DNA of 64,000 nucleotides from Bacillus multifaciens (GCF_030756675.1 NZ_JAVBXD010000014.1:1-64000); one strand, 5' to 3'; shown: positions 38,468-48,961, counted from the stretch's first letter. Numbers and translations: made by a program. The notes: generated from the letters alone by a model not told the origin.

Positions 38468-41400
38468 ATGAAAAAGCTGCAACGTATTCAGAAAGTATTA
38501 GTAGCTAACCGCGGTGAAATCGCAATTCGTGTGTTTCGTGCTTGTGCAGAATTAGGGCTACGCACAGTTGCGATTTACTCGAAAGAAGATAGCGGCTCAT
38601 ATCATCGCTATAAAGCAGATGAAGCGTATTTAGTTGGAGAAGGAAAGAAACCAATTGACGCATATCTTGATATTGAAGGTATTATTGAAATTGCAAAAAG
38701 TAATCATGTTGATGCAATTCACCCTGGATACGGATTCTTGTCAGAAAATATCGAATTCGCAAAACGTTGCGAAGAAGAGGGGATTATTTTTATCGGTCCA
38801 AAGAGTAAGCATTTAGACATGTTTGGAGATAAAGTAAAGGCAAGAACGCAAGCTCAATTGGCGAATATCCCTGTTATTCCTGGTAGTGATGGTCCTATAA
38901 ATAATCTTGAAGAAGTAGCCGATTTTGCGAAAAAGTATAGTTACCCGATTATCATTAAAGCAGCTCTTGGCGGTGGCGGACGAGGGATGCGGATTGTACG
39001 CAGTGCAGAGGAATTAAAGGAAGCGTATGATCGTGCAAAATCCGAGGCGAAAGCTGCATTTGGGAACGATGAAGTATATGTAGAAAAATTTGTTGAAAAT
39101 CCAAAACATATTGAAATACAAATATTAGCAGATGAGCAGGGAAATATTGTTCATCTATATGAACGTGATTGTTCTGTACAGCGCAGGCATCAAAAAGTTG
39201 TAGAAGTAGCACCAAGTGTGTCTCTTCCAGTTGAATTGCGCAATCGTATTTGTGAGGCGGCAGTTCAATTAACGAAAAAGGTTAATTATGTGAACGCGGG
39301 GACAGTTGAGTTTCTAGTAAAAGGAAACGAATTTTATTTCATTGAAGTGAATCCGCGTGTTCAAGTGGAACACACAATTACAGAAATGATTACAGGGATT
39401 GATATCGTTCAATCACAAATCTTAATTGCTGACGGATATGCTTTACATGGTGAAAAAGTAAGTATTCCAAAACAAGAAGATATCATTACGCATGGATTTG
39501 CAATTCAATCACGTGTGACAACAGAAGATCCCCTAAATAACTTCATGCCAGATACCGGAAAAATTATGGCGTATCGTTCTGGTGGCGGCTTTGGGGTGCG
39601 TTTAGATACAGGGAATAGCTTCCAAGGTGCAGTTATTACACCATATTATGACTCATTACTTGTAAAAGTAACAACTTGGGCATTAACGTTTGAACAAGCG
39701 GCATCTAAAATGGAACGTAACTTAAAAGAATTCCGCATTCGCGGTATTAAAACAAATATTCCGTTTTTGGAAAATGTTGTAAAGAATCAAAACTTTTTAT
39801 CGGGAGAGTATGATACATCATTTATCGATTCCTCACCGGAACTATTCGTATTTCCAAAACGAAAAGACCGTGGTACAAAAATGCTATCGTATATTAGCAC
39901 TGTAACGGTAAATGGATTCCCTGGAGTAGGAAAACAAGAAAAACCGATTTTTGCAGAAGCACGCATTCCAAACATAAAACATTCTGAACCAATCAAAGCT
40001 GGTACGAAACAAATTTTAGATGAGCGCGGAGCCGAGGGATTAGTAAAATGGGTTCAAGAACAAAAACAGGTTCTATTAACCGATACTACATTTCGTGATG
40101 CACATCAATCATTATTAGCAACTCGTATTCGTACACAAGAGTTGAGACACATTGCTGAACCAACAGCAAGAATGTTACCGAATTTATTTTCGGCAGAAAT
40201 GTGGGGCGGAGCAACATTTGATGTCGCGTATCGTTTCTTAAAAGAAGATCCATGGGAACGTTTATTACATTTACGTGAGAGTATGCCAAATGTATTATTC
40301 CAAATGCTTCTTCGTGCATCAAATGCAGTAGGGTATAAAAACTATCCAGATAACTTAATTCAAAAGTTTGTAGAATGTTCTTCGCAAGCGGGCATTGATG
40401 TATTCCGTATTTTTGATAGCTTAAACTGGGTAGAAGGTATGCGTGTTGCAATTGATGCTGTGCGTCAAAGCGGTAAAATTGCAGAGGCAACAATGTGTTA
40501 CACAGGTGATATCCATGATCCAATGCGTAGTAAATATGATTTAAATTACTATAAAAACTTAGCAAAAGAGTTAGAAGCATCAGGTGCTCATATTTTAGGG
40601 ATTAAAGATATGGCAGGCTTATTGAAACCAAATGCAGCGTATGATTTAGTATCCGCATTAAAAGAGACGGTATCGATTCCAGTTCATCTTCATACGCATG
40701 ATACGAGTGGAAACGGTGTATTAACATATGCGAAAGCAATTGAAGCTGGTGTTGATATTGTAGACGTTGCGGTAAGTTCTATGGCCGGTTTAACATCTCA
40801 GCCGAGCGCTAATACATTGTTCTATGCATTAGAAGGAAATGAAAGACAACCGAATGTGGACGTGAATTCTTTAGAGAAACTCTCTCATTATTGGGAAGAT
40901 GTTCGTAAATATTATTCTTCTTTTGAAAGTGGAATGAATGCACCGCATACAGAAGTGTACATGCATGAAATGCCAGGCGGTCAATATAGTAATCTACAGC
41001 AACAAGCAAAAGCTGTCGGGTTAGGCGATCGCTTTGATGAAGTGAAAGTGATGTATCGTCGTGTTAACGATATGTTCGGCGATATCGTTAAAGTAACTCC
41101 ATCATCTAAGGTAGTCGGTGACATGGCTCTATTTATGGTACAAAATCATTTAACAGAAAAAGATATTTATGAGCGTGGTCATGCATTAGATTTCCCAGGA
41201 TCAGTTGTCGAAATGTTCTCTGGTGATCTTGGACAACCATATGGGGGGTTCCCTAAAGAGTTACAAGAGATTATTCTAAAAGGAAAAGAGCCCTTAACTG
41301 TAAGACCAGGTGAATTACTAGAACCAATCGACTTTGAAGCATTAAAAGAGGAATTATTCTATAAACTTGGTCGTGAAGTAACGATGTTTGATATTGTAGC

Positions 41401-41914
41401 GTATGCGTTATATCCAAAAGTATTTCTGGATTATCAAAAGGTTGCAGAGCTATATGGAAATATTTCTGTTCTTGACACACCGACATTCTTCTATGGAATG
41501 AAACTTGGTGAGGAAATTGGTGTGGAAATCGAACGCGGTAAAACGTTAATTGTGAAATTAATTTCGATTGGAGAACCACAATTAGACGGTACACGTGTTG
41601 TCTACTTTGAATTTAATGGACAGCCTCGTGAAGTTGTTGTAAAAGATGAAAGTGTTAAAGCGACGGTTTCACAACGAGTGAAAGGGAATCGTGAAAATCC
41701 AAGTCATATTAATGCAACAATGCCGGGAACGGTAATTAAAGTAGTAGTAAAAGAAGGGGAGCAAGTGAAAAAAGGTGATTCCATGGCAATTACAGAAGCG
41801 ATGAAAATGGAAACAACTGTACAAGCCCCATTTACTGGTACGGTGAAAAAAGTGTATGTGAAAGACGGAGAGGCAATTCAAACAGGTGATTTGTTGATTG
41901 AATTAGAGCAATAA
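38468..41914 (+). CDS. pyc: Pyruvate carboxylase
   Basis: An 1148-residue biotin enzyme: biotin carboxylase (1-455; ATP-grasp GGGGRGM and RDCSVQRRHQK), carboxyltransferase (about 530-800; TTFRDAHQSLLATR and the Zn-binding HLHTHDT), and the C-terminal biotin-carrier domain (biotinyl Lys in AMKMET). It makes oxaloacetate from pyruvate. Pyc is a c-di-AMP target in Listeria and is regulated by DarB (CbpB) in B. subtilis; cbpB is in this window. ATG 38468 is behind GAGGGGG and gives the length of B. subtilis PycA; a GTG/ATG at 38441 is rejected. Confidence 0.95.
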   Translation: MKKLQRIQKVLVANRGEIAIRVFRACAELGLRTVAIYSKEDSGSYHRYKADEAYLVGEGKKPIDAYLDIEGIIEIAKSNHVDAIHPGYGFLSENIEFAKRCEEEGIIFIGPKSKHLDMFGDKVKARTQAQLANIPVIPGSDGPINNLEEVADFAKKYSYPIIIKAALGGGGRGMRIVRSAEELKEAYDRAKSEAKAAFGNDEVYVEKFVENPKHIEIQILADEQGNIVHLYERDCSVQRRHQKVVEVAPSVSLPVELRNRICEAAVQLTKKVNYVNAGTVEFLVKGNEFYFIEVNPRVQVEHTITEMITGIDIVQSQILIADGYALHGEKVSIPKQEDIITHGFAIQSRVTTEDPLNNFMPDTGKIMAYRSGGGFGVRLDTGNSFQGAVITPYYDSLLVKVTTWALTFEQAASKMERNLKEFRIRGIKTNIPFLENVVKNQNFLSGEYDTSFIDSSPELFVFPKRKDRGTKMLSYISTVTVNGFPGVGKQEKPIFAEARIPNIKHSEPIKAGTKQILDERGAEGLVKWVQEQKQVLLTDTTFRDAHQSLLATRIRTQELRHIAEPTARMLPNLFSAEMWGGATFDVAYRFLKEDPWERLLHLRESMPNVLFQMLLRASNAVGYKNYPDNLIQKFVECSSQAGIDVFRIFDSLNWVEGMRVAIDAVRQSGKIAEATMCYTGDIHDPMRSKYDLNYYKNLAKELEASGAHILGIKDMAGLLKPNAAYDLVSALKETVSIPVHLHTHDTSGNGVLTYAKAIEAGVDIVDVAVSSMAGLTSQPSANTLFYALEGNERQPNVDVNSLEKLSHYWEDVRKYYSSFESGMNAPHTEVYMHEMPGGQYSNLQQQAKAVGLGDRFDEVKVMYRRVNDMFGDIVKVTPSSKVVGDMALFMVQNHLTEKDIYERGHALDFPGSVVEMFSGDLGQPYGGFPKELQEIILKGKEPLTVRPGELLEPIDFEALKEELFYKLGREVTMFDIVAYALYPKVFLDYQKVAELYGNISVLDTPTFFYGMKLGEEIGVEIERGKTLIVKLISIGEPQLDGTRVVYFEFNGQPREVVVKDESVKATVSQRVKGNRENPSHINATMPGTVIKVVVKEGEQVKKGDSMAITEAMKMETTVQAPFTGTVKKVYVKDGEAIQTGDLLIELEQ

Positions 41915-41945
41915 AATAAGGTTATCACACGAATTTTGAAAATAA

Positions 41946-41974
41946 AAAAGAGCTGCTTATGTGCAGCTCTTTTG
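41946..41974. terminator. Terminator of pyc
   Basis: AAAAGAGCTGC-TTATGT-GCAGCTCTTTT with T-rich ends on both strands; pyc and ctaA converge here. Confidence 0.88.
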
Positions 41975-42012
41975 TTTTGAAAAAATAATAACATGCCGGA
42001 AAAGACAAGTTA

Positions 42013-42960
42013 TTATGATAGTTTCGTTTGCTTAGTAGTACGGTTTATTTCTGTTTTTTTCATGTTTGTTTTACTGCGTGTTCCTAGCATCACTAAATAG
42101 CATAATACAGCAAATAAGCATGATATAAAGAGTGAATGCAGAAGAGACATTGTTAAGCTTGCTTCTGTATATACAACTAAAATACCGGCGATTGCTTGAC
42201 ATGTGACAAGAATGAAAGCTGCAATCCATCCATAACATATAACAGGTTGTTGCTTATAATGCCTGATAGCTATCAGCATTGCATATAAAATCCAAGCGAA
42301 AATTAATAGTGCAGCAATTCGATGTCCCATCTGTACCCATTCATGAAACTGCATTGGGAGTGGGCTATTTTTACTGCATAATGGGAAACTCGGACATGCT
42401 AAACTTGCATGTTCATGACGCACTAACGCTCCCGTATAGACAACAAGGTAACTGTAAATTGTTACACCGTAAATGTGAAATTTCATTTTCTTATCAATAA
42501 CAAGTGAATGGGCATCAAATTTCTTATCAATCTCAAAGATAAGAAGTGTTAATAAAATAACAGCAGCAAACGAAATAAGGGAAATACCGAAATGAATTGC
42601 TAATACAGCCGGAACTTGCCCCCATACAACTGCAGCAGCACCCATAAGCGCTTGCGCTATTAAAAATACGAAAGATAAAATAGCAAGTGCTTTTGTTTCA
42701 CGAACGTGTCCATAGTATTTCCAAGATAAGATACATAGTAGTGTAACGAGAATTCCTGCAGAACCTGAAGTAAGACGATGACTCAGTTCAATAATTGTTT
42801 CCATTGATAAATTCGAAGGAACAAGTTCTCCGTTACACAGCGGCCAAGATTTACCACAGCCTTGTCCAGAGCCGGTTTTAGTAACTAATGCCCCGCCAAG
42901 TAGTACAAATAATAAATCAAGACTTGTAATGACTGCTAACCATTTTATAAAGCGTTGCAA
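42013..42960 (-). CDS. ctaA: Heme A synthase
   Basis: A 315-residue membrane protein with eight helices in two four-helix bundles. Heme-ligand His are visible in [23 protein letters not shown] and LLHSLF. Conserved loop Cys pairs CGKSWPLC and CPSFPLC are present. It oxidises the C8 methyl of heme O to heme A for the aa3/caa3 oxidases. It starts at TTG 42960 with AAAGGA very close upstream, so a weak start is possible. It is divergent from ctaB, as in B. subtilis. Confidence 0.93.
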   Translation of the reverse strand: MQRFIKWLAVITSLDLLFVLLGGALVTKTGSGQGCGKSWPLCNGELVPSNLSMETIIELSHRLTSGSAGILVTLLCILSWKYYGHVRETKALAILSFVFLIAQALMGAAAVVWGQVPAVLAIHFGISLISFAAVILLTLLIFEIDKKFDAHSLVIDKKMKFHIYGVTIYSYLVVYTGALVRHEHASLACPSFPLCSKNSPLPMQFHEWVQMGHRIAALLIFAWILYAMLIAIRHYKQQPVICYGWIAAFILVTCQAIAGILVVYTEASLTMSLLHSLFISCLFAVLCYLVMLGTRSKTNMKKTEINRTTKQTKLS

Positions 42961-43415
42961 TCCTTTTCACCAGCTTTCAATTTCAAAGTTATTGTGCAAT
43001 ATTTTAATAAAATAAAGTAAAACTTCCCTCGTTTTTGTTTTCAAACCTTACTAAGGATTAGTTCAACTAATTTGGCACATACCAGCAGTTACCCGACCGA
43101 TATTCTTTGTGTCTTTAGAATCTTGAGGTGGAGGTCATACTACTTGTAAATAGCCAAATAAATGTTATAGAAACAGAAATGCACTACAGTCCTATGATAT
43201 ATAAAATCTGATAAAATAGCAAAGGGATGAGAAAGGGAGAAGGGAAGGAAAATAAAATGTTGATTTTAACAAAAAATAGTGAGTTTTATAAAGAAATGCA
43301 CGGAAATGCATGCGGAATCTGACAAAATGGTTTATTATAAAAGATAATTACATTCTATACTTGATGAAGGAATCGAAAACTTTTTAAGTCATAGACACAA
43401 AAAGTTCATGTTTTC

Positions 43416-43426
43416 TTCACAAATTC
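43416..43426. promoter_or_regulatory. Possible ResD-type site in the ctaA-ctaB gap
   Basis: TTCACAAATTC, reverse complement GAATTTGTGAA, resembles the TTTGTGAA ResD motif, and it forms an inverted repeat with GTGAA at 43430-43434. A TAATAT box follows at 43443. In B. subtilis ResD activates ctaA. The gap 42961-43587 is unusually long (627 bases). It also holds a 21-codon ORF at 43257-43322 behind AAGGGAAGG, which I do not call as a gene. Confidence 0.3.
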
Positions 43427-43587
43427 TTCGTGAAATATGTTTTAATATATTCTAGCGAGAAGTGTATATTAATAGCAAAACCACAAAACAACATTTCCAT
43501 TGTAATAATATTGCTATATAAAAGCACGCTGTTTTATTTTAAGTAAATGGGCAAAAGAAAGTATGGAAGTTTTAAGAGGGGGTTAAA

Positions 43588-44514
43588 GTGATGAGCCATG
43601 CAACAAGTGAACTGCATGATGAGTCAGCTGTAACAAATGTACCGGAAACAACACGTGTACAAGATTTATTAGCGCTCGTTAAGATGGGGATTGTAAATTC
43701 GAATACACTTACTGTATTTACAGGATTATGGTTAGCTCTACATTTCAATGGATTGAATGTAATGGACCATTTAGATAAAATGTTTTTTACAATCGTCGGC
43801 TCTGCATTAATTATGGCGGGGGCATGTAGCTTAAATAATTATATTGACCGCGATATTGATCATTTAATGGAACGAACAAAAAATCGTCCAACAGTAACAG
43901 GAAAGTATAAACCTGGATTCGCATTAACTTTAGGGATTACAATTGCGCTTTTGGGCTTTGTATTTTTACTATTTACAACACCGATGGCAGCATTTATTGG
44001 TTTTATTGGTTTCTTTACCTATGTTGTTCTATATTCATTATGGACAAAGAGAAAATATACGTTAAATACAGTAGTAGGGAGTGTATCAGGTGCAGTTCCA
44101 CCTTTAATCGGTTGGGCAGCTATTGATCCTAGCTTGAATCATCCTATTGCTTGGATGCTATTCTTAATTATGTTTGTTTGGCAAATTCCACATTTCCTCG
44201 CACTTGCGATGAAACGTGTTGAAGAATATCGCAATGCAGGCATTCCCATGCTTCCTGTTGCGCATGGATTTGATATTACAAAACGTCAAATTATGATTTG
44301 GACAGTATGCTTATTGCCACTGCCATTTTATATGAGTGCACTTGGAGTAACATTTATGGTGATTGCAACATTGCTTAACATCGGTTGGATCGTGTTAGGG
44401 TTTTATGGCTTCCGTAAGAAAGATGACATCAAATGGTCCGTGCAAATGTTTGTATACTCCTTAAATTACTTAACAATCTTATTTATTTCAATGATTGTTG
44501 TAACTTTCTTCTAA
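43588..44514 (+). CDS. ctaB: Protoheme IX farnesyltransferase (heme O synthase)
   Basis: A 308-residue UbiA-family prenyltransferase with nine membrane helices. The first Asp motif is NNYIDRDID near 88-96 and the second region is [10 protein letters not shown] near 228-237. It adds a farnesyl group to heme B to make heme O, the CtaA substrate. GTG 43588 or ATG 43591 may be the start; GAGGGGG fits both. It begins the ctaBCDEF cluster. Confidence 0.93.
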   Translation: MMSHATSELHDESAVTNVPETTRVQDLLALVKMGIVNSNTLTVFTGLWLALHFNGLNVMDHLDKMFFTIVGSALIMAGACSLNNYIDRDIDHLMERTKNRPTVTGKYKPGFALTLGITIALLGFVFLLFTTPMAAFIGFIGFFTYVVLYSLWTKRKYTLNTVVGSVSGAVPPLIGWAAIDPSLNHPIAWMLFLIMFVWQIPHFLALAMKRVEEYRNAGIPMLPVAHGFDITKRQIMIWTVCLLPLPFYMSALGVTFMVIATLLNIGWIVLGFYGFRKKDDIKWSVQMFVYSLNYLTILFISMIVVTFF

Positions 44515-44606
44515 GACAACGACATGAGGGGATTTCTTTACGTTGAGATTTACTTTACTTACTATAAAGTACAATCTAATTAACAAAGAAAGTGGGGGTT
44601 GTTTGC

Positions 44607-45656
44607 ATGAAGAAACAGTGGCGATTGCTTTCGCTCGTTTCACTAGTGGCTTTACTGTTAGGGGGATGCGGTAAAGCCTTTCAATCTACTTTGATTCCAC
44701 AAGGTGAAGTAGCAAAAATGCAATATGATTTATTGTTATTAGCTAGTGCAATCATGATTGGTGTCGTTCTTGTTGTTACGATTATTTTCTTGTATGTAAT
44801 TGTGCGTTTCCGTCAAAGGAAAGGCCAGGAAGATTATATTCCGAAGCAAGTAGAAGGAAATCACAAGCTAGAAATTATATGGACAGTCATTCCGATTTTA
44901 CTTTTATTGGTATTGGCTGTCCCTACTGTTACATATACGTTTAAACTTGCTGACGTTAGTGGAATGGAGAAAAAGAATATTGATAAAGATACAATCGTTG
45001 TTGATGTAACAGCGAATCTTTATTGGTGGGAATTTTCTTATAATAATGAAAAATTAGTAACTTCGCAAGATTTAGTCATCCCTACAGGTAAAAAAGTGTA
45101 TTTAAATTTAAAAGGCGCTGATATCAAACACTCATTTTGGGTGCCATCTTTAGCTGGAAAAATGGATACAAATACAGATAATGTGAACAAGATGTGGATT
45201 AAAGCAGATAAGGCAGGCACATATAATGGCTTTTGTACAGAATTTTGCGGACCTTCTCATTCTTTAATGCAGTTTAAAGTGAAAGCTGTTAATGAAAGCG
45301 AGTACAAAAAATGGGTTGCTAGTATGAAAGAATTAGATGGTAAGAAAACTGTTGCTTCTACGCAAGAGCAAGAAGGAAAACAAATTTTTGAAAAGAGTTG
45401 TATCGGTTGTCATGCTGTTGGATCAAATGATAGCAGACCACCTTCCGCACGTATCGCACCTAATTTAGCAAATTTCGCAGACCGTGATATGGTTGCGGGA
45501 ATTGCTGAAAATAATGAACAAAACGTAAAAAAATGGTTAAAAGACCCTGAAAGCATGAAACCAGGAAATAAAATGACTGGAAAATACGGTAATCTTACTG
45601 ACGATCAAGTAGAGTCATTAAATGCTTACTTGAAAACATTAAAAGTTGAAAAGTAA
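44607..45656 (+). CDS. ctaC: Cytochrome caa3 oxidase subunit II with fused cytochrome c
   Basis: A 349-residue lipoprotein: lipobox LLGGC with C21, two membrane helices (about 40-67 and 90-112), a cupredoxin domain with CuA ligands H175, C210, C214, H218 and M221, and a C-terminal cytochrome c domain with heme motif CIGCH at 265-269 and a later axial Met (NKMTGKYG). It passes electrons from cytochrome c to subunit I on the outer face. The ATG at 44607 follows AGTGGGGG; the GTG at 44592 is part of that site. Confidence 0.95.
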   Translation: MKKQWRLLSLVSLVALLLGGCGKAFQSTLIPQGEVAKMQYDLLLLASAIMIGVVLVVTIIFLYVIVRFRQRKGQEDYIPKQVEGNHKLEIIWTVIPILLLLVLAVPTVTYTFKLADVSGMEKKNIDKDTIVVDVTANLYWWEFSYNNEKLVTSQDLVIPTGKKVYLNLKGADIKHSFWVPSLAGKMDTNTDNVNKMWIKADKAGTYNGFCTEFCGPSHSLMQFKVKAVNESEYKKWVASMKELDGKKTVASTQEQEGKQIFEKSCIGCHAVGSNDSRPPSARIAPNLANFADRDMVAGIAENNEQNVKKWLKDPESMKPGNKMTGKYGNLTDDQVESLNAYLKTLKVEK

Positions 45657-45689
45657 TGAGAAACTATTTGCGAAGGGGAGGTTGAAAAC

Positions 45690-47552
45690 GTGAGTTCTGT
45701 AGCAAAAAAACAGGGAGTTGGCTCTGTTATTTGGGATTATTTAACAACAGTGGATCATAAAAAGATCGCCATTCTCTATTTAATTGCAGGTGGATTATTT
45801 TTTATCATCGGTGGATTAGAAGCTATATTTATTCGGTATCAGTTAGCGTTTCCAAACAATGATTTTCTTGTTGGAGATGCATATAATCAAGTTTTAACAA
45901 TGCACGGAACAACAATGATTTTTTTAGCAGCAATGCCGCTTGTATTTGCAATGATGAACGCAGCTGTACCACTTCAAATCGGCGCACGCGACGTTGCGTT
46001 TCCATTTATTAATGCGCTTGGATTTTGGTTATTTTTCTTTGGAGGCGTATTTTTAAATTTAAGTTGGTTTTTAGGCGGAGCGCCTGATGCAGGATGGACA
46101 TCATATGCATCGTTATCACTTGCATCAAAGGGGCATGGCATTGATTTCTATGTTCTCGGTTTGCAAATTTCAGGTATTGGAACATTAATAGGTGGAATTA
46201 ACTTCCTCGTTACCATTATTAATATGCGTGCACCTGGAATGACATATATGCGTATGCCGATGTTTACATGGACGACATTTGTAACATCTGCACTTATTTT
46301 ATTTGCATTTCCGCCACTTACAGTCGGTTTAGCTTTATTAATGTTAGATCGTTTATTTGGAACAAGCTTTTTTAACCCGGCCTTAGGAGGAAATACGATT
46401 ATATGGGAGCATTTGTTTTGGATCTTCGGTCATCCAGAAGTATATATTCTTATACTCCCAGTTTTCGGAATATTCTCAGAAATATTCGCGACATTCTCTA
46501 AAAAAAGATTATTTGGCTATTCATCTATGGTATTTGCAACGGTACTAATTGGATTTTTAGGATTCATGGTGTGGGCACATCATATGTTCACAGTGGGTCT
46601 TGGACCAGTAGCAAATGCTATTTTTTCTGTAGCTACAATGGCAATTGCTGTTCCGACAGGGATTAAAATTTTCAACTGGCTCTTTACGATGTGGGGTGGC
46701 AGTATTCGCTTTACAACGCCAATGATTTGGGCTGTTGGCTTCATTCCATCATTCGTTATGGGTGGTGTAACAGGGGTTATGCTTGCCTCTGCTCCTGCTG
46801 ATTATCAATTTCATGATAATTACTTCGTTGTCGCTCACTTCCATTACGTAATTGTGGGTGGAGTTGTGTTTGGATTATTTGCGGGGGCTCATTATTACTG
46901 GCCGCTTATGTTTAATAAAATCTTAGATGAGACACTTGGTAAAATTACGTTTTGGTTGTTCTTTATTGGTTTCCATCTAACGTTCTTTATTCAGCACTTC
47001 CTTGGTTTAATCGGTATGCCGCGTCGATATTTTACGTATTTGCCAGGACAAGGATTAGAAACCGGAAACTTAGTTAGTTCAGTAGGCGCAGTATTTATGG
47101 CTCTTGGAACAATTGTACTTTTGGTTAATGTTATAAAAACATCTTTTTCAAAAAAACAGGCCGGCCGCGATCCTTGGGATGGCCGCACGCTAGAATGGGC
47201 AATTCCTGCACCGACACCTGAATATAATTTCAAACAATTACCGTTTGTGCGTGGATTAGATCCATTATGGATTGAAAAACGAGAAGGGAAAAATGAGATA
47301 ACGCCAGCAGAGCCGATTGGTGATATTCATATGCCAAATTCATCTTTCTTACCGTTTGTTATCTCTTTAGGCCTGTTTATCGCAGCATTTGGAGCGATGT
47401 ATATGCAAGGTGGGAAAGAGAAAATGTGGTTAGTGGTAGCAATCGTTGGTCTTATTATTACGTTTGGAGCAATGTTCTTCCGATCTGTAATTGATGATCA
47501 TGGATACCATATTCATAAGGAAGATTTAGATGATAAAGGGGGTAAGGCGTAA
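45690..47552 (+). CDS. ctaD: Cytochrome caa3 oxidase subunit I
   Basis: A 620-residue heme-copper oxidase subunit I with twelve core helices plus a C-terminal extension of two helices. It has the low-spin heme His in MHGTTMIF, the CuB/crosslink region HPEVYI with HH in MVWAHHMFTVG, and HFHYVIVGG with the heme a3 and a ligands. It reduces oxygen to water with proton pumping. GTG start behind GGGGAGG. The stop overlaps the ctaE start by one base (TAATG). Confidence 0.95.
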   Translation: MSSVAKKQGVGSVIWDYLTTVDHKKIAILYLIAGGLFFIIGGLEAIFIRYQLAFPNNDFLVGDAYNQVLTMHGTTMIFLAAMPLVFAMMNAAVPLQIGARDVAFPFINALGFWLFFFGGVFLNLSWFLGGAPDAGWTSYASLSLASKGHGIDFYVLGLQISGIGTLIGGINFLVTIINMRAPGMTYMRMPMFTWTTFVTSALILFAFPPLTVGLALLMLDRLFGTSFFNPALGGNTIIWEHLFWIFGHPEVYILILPVFGIFSEIFATFSKKRLFGYSSMVFATVLIGFLGFMVWAHHMFTVGLGPVANAIFSVATMAIAVPTGIKIFNWLFTMWGGSIRFTTPMIWAVGFIPSFVMGGVTGVMLASAPADYQFHDNYFVVAHFHYVIVGGVVFGLFAGAHYYWPLMFNKILDETLGKITFWLFFIGFHLTFFIQHFLGLIGMPRRYFTYLPGQGLETGNLVSSVGAVFMALGTIVLLVNVIKTSFSKKQAGRDPWDGRTLEWAIPAPTPEYNFKQLPFVRGLDPLWIEKREGKNEITPAEPIGDIHMPNSSFLPFVISLGLFIAAFGAMYMQGGKEKMWLVVAIVGLIITFGAMFFRSVIDDHGYHIHKEDLDDKGGKA

Positions 47553-48175
47553 TGCATGCAGAGGAAAAATTAACGAATGAAACCTTTCCAGCAGAGCCTG
47601 AAAAAGCAACCCTCGAAGGAAAGAATAAATTTATTGGATTTTGGTTGTTTCTAGGAGGCGAAACGGTACTGTTTGCTTCCTTGTTTGGAACATATTTAGC
47701 ACTGAAAAATTCAACAAATGGTGGACCGACGTCACAAGAAATGTTTCAAATGCCGCTCGTGTTCATTATGACAATGCTTCTTTTAACGAGTAGTTTAACA
47801 AGTGTATATGCAATGTATCATATGAAGAATTTTAATTTTAAACAAATGCAGCTTTGGCTAATTATTACAGTATTGCTTGGAGTTGGGTTTTTAGGTTTTG
47901 AGATTTATGAGTTTAATCACTATACCCATGAATTTAAGCATACGATGAAAAGTAGTGCATTTGGTTCTGCATTTTATGCATTAGTTGGTACGCATGGGTT
48001 ACACGTTTTATTTGGATTACTTTGGATTTTAACTCTAGTAGTGCGTAATGCGAAGCGTGGTTTAAATTTATATAATGCTCCAAAGTTTTACGTCGCATCA
48101 ATATACTGGCATTTTATCGACGTAGTTTGGGTGTTTATTTTCACTGTAGTATATTTAATGGGAATGGTGGGATAA
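47552..48175 (+). CDS. ctaE: Cytochrome caa3 oxidase subunit III
   Basis: A 207-residue subunit III with five membrane helices; blocks are GGETVLFASLFGTY near 33-46, GTHGLHVLFG near 148-157 and YWHFIDVVWVFIF near 184-196. It stabilises the oxidase core. Translation is coupled to ctaD through the one-base overlap; ctaF follows after three bases. Confidence 0.93.
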   Translation: MHAEEKLTNETFPAEPEKATLEGKNKFIGFWLFLGGETVLFASLFGTYLALKNSTNGGPTSQEMFQMPLVFIMTMLLLTSSLTSVYAMYHMKNFNFKQMQLWLIITVLLGVGFLGFEIYEFNHYTHEFKHTMKSSAFGSAFYALVGTHGLHVLFGLLWILTLVVRNAKRGLNLYNAPKFYVASIYWHFIDVVWVFIFTVVYLMGMVG

Positions 48176-48178
48176 ACA

Positions 48179-48517
48179 ATGGCGATAAAACAAACAAATA
48201 TAACTAACCCTAAAGTGGATCTTGCTTATCGTAGAAAAAAAAGTGCAGAAGAAATGAAGCATCAAGTCGTTACTTTCGGGTTAATGATTTTTTTGACAAT
48301 CATCGCATTTGTAGCAGTAGCATATCCAAAAACATTTAGTCCACTTTTTTCTGTACCATTTATTTTACTGTTAGCTGCCGTACAAGTTATTTTTCAATTG
48401 TATTATTTTATGCATATGAGCCATAAGGGGCATGAAGCTCCGACATTTTTCTTGTATGCTGGTTTACTAGTCGGATTATTAACGATTTTAGCATTTATGA
48501 CAATTGTTTGGGTTTAA
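48179..48517 (+). CDS. ctaF: Cytochrome caa3 oxidase subunit IV
   Basis: A 112-residue subunit IV with three helices (about 30-50, 57-78 and 88-110) and the YYFMHMSHKG block. It is the small accessory subunit of caa3-type oxidase. It is the last gene before a terminator and a 400-base repeat that separates it from ctaG. Confidence 0.9.
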   Translation: MAIKQTNITNPKVDLAYRRKKSAEEMKHQVVTFGLMIFLTIIAFVAVAYPKTFSPLFSVPFILLLAAVQVIFQLYYFMHMSHKGHEAPTFFLYAGLLVGLLTILAFMTIVWV

Positions 48518-48522
48518 AAAAA

Positions 48523-48555
48523 GAAAGGAGATTGGGTTTCATCAATCTCCTTTTA
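48523..48555 (+). terminator. Terminator after ctaF
   Basis: AAAGGAGATTG with CAATCTCCTTTT and a short loop. Confidence 0.8.
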
Positions 48556-48556
48556 T

Positions 48557-48961
48557 TTATCCCGCTATTTGTGGGCAGTAATACTCTCATCTCAAAATTC
48601 GGCGAAAGCATTGTCTAGCTTCAGTGGCTAGAATGTTCGGTGGCTTCGCTTCTTCCTACGAGGTAAAAAAACACCTCTACGTCAGAAGCTCCATCCCCCT
48701 CACATTCTGAACGAGCCACTTCCGCATTTCTTTGTTGTCCAGCTCTAGCGGCTAGAATCGCAGGCCGTTTCGCCCCCTCGGACGAGGCAAAAAGTACCTC
48801 TCCGCCCTGTGCGTGGGCGTCCTGCGATTCTGAGCGAGCCGCTTCCGCTTTTCTGAAGAAGTTAGGTGGGAGATAAACTGCCCGTAAAAGCCCGATTGGC
48901 GAGGGCTAATAATCAGTGGGGGATGAAAAACCCCCCACTGATTAAAGTTTCACTTTATGAA
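48557..48961 (+). repeat. Long bcr-like repeat with internal tandem duplication
   Basis: Starts TATCCCGCTATT and ends AAAGTTTCACTTTAT. It holds two diverged tandem modules (about 48613-48727 and 48748-48856), each running from a CTAGCNNNAGNGGCTAGAA block through a GAGG/CCTC hairpin to GAGCGAGCC(A/G)CTTCCGC. The 3' part holds hairpins AGCCC/AGGGCT and AATCAGTGGGGG/CCCCCACTGATT. The copy at 54328-54604 has only one module. No coding frame is convincing. It fills the ctaF-ctaG gap and reaches the ctaG ribosome site. Confidence 0.85.

Noticed and set aside
40086-40580. 164-codon frame antisense to pyc
   Set aside because: Located inside the carboxyltransferase domain of pyc, without ribosome site or sensible composition.
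43257-43322. 21-codon ORF in the ctaA-ctaB gap as a gene
   Set aside because: Has a fair ribosome site but no terminator and no recognisable pattern; kept only as part of a finding.
48557-48961. CRISPR-like array in the ctaF-ctaG gap
   Set aside because: The two tandem modules are about 110 bases, diverged and not separated by unique spacers; no cas genes.
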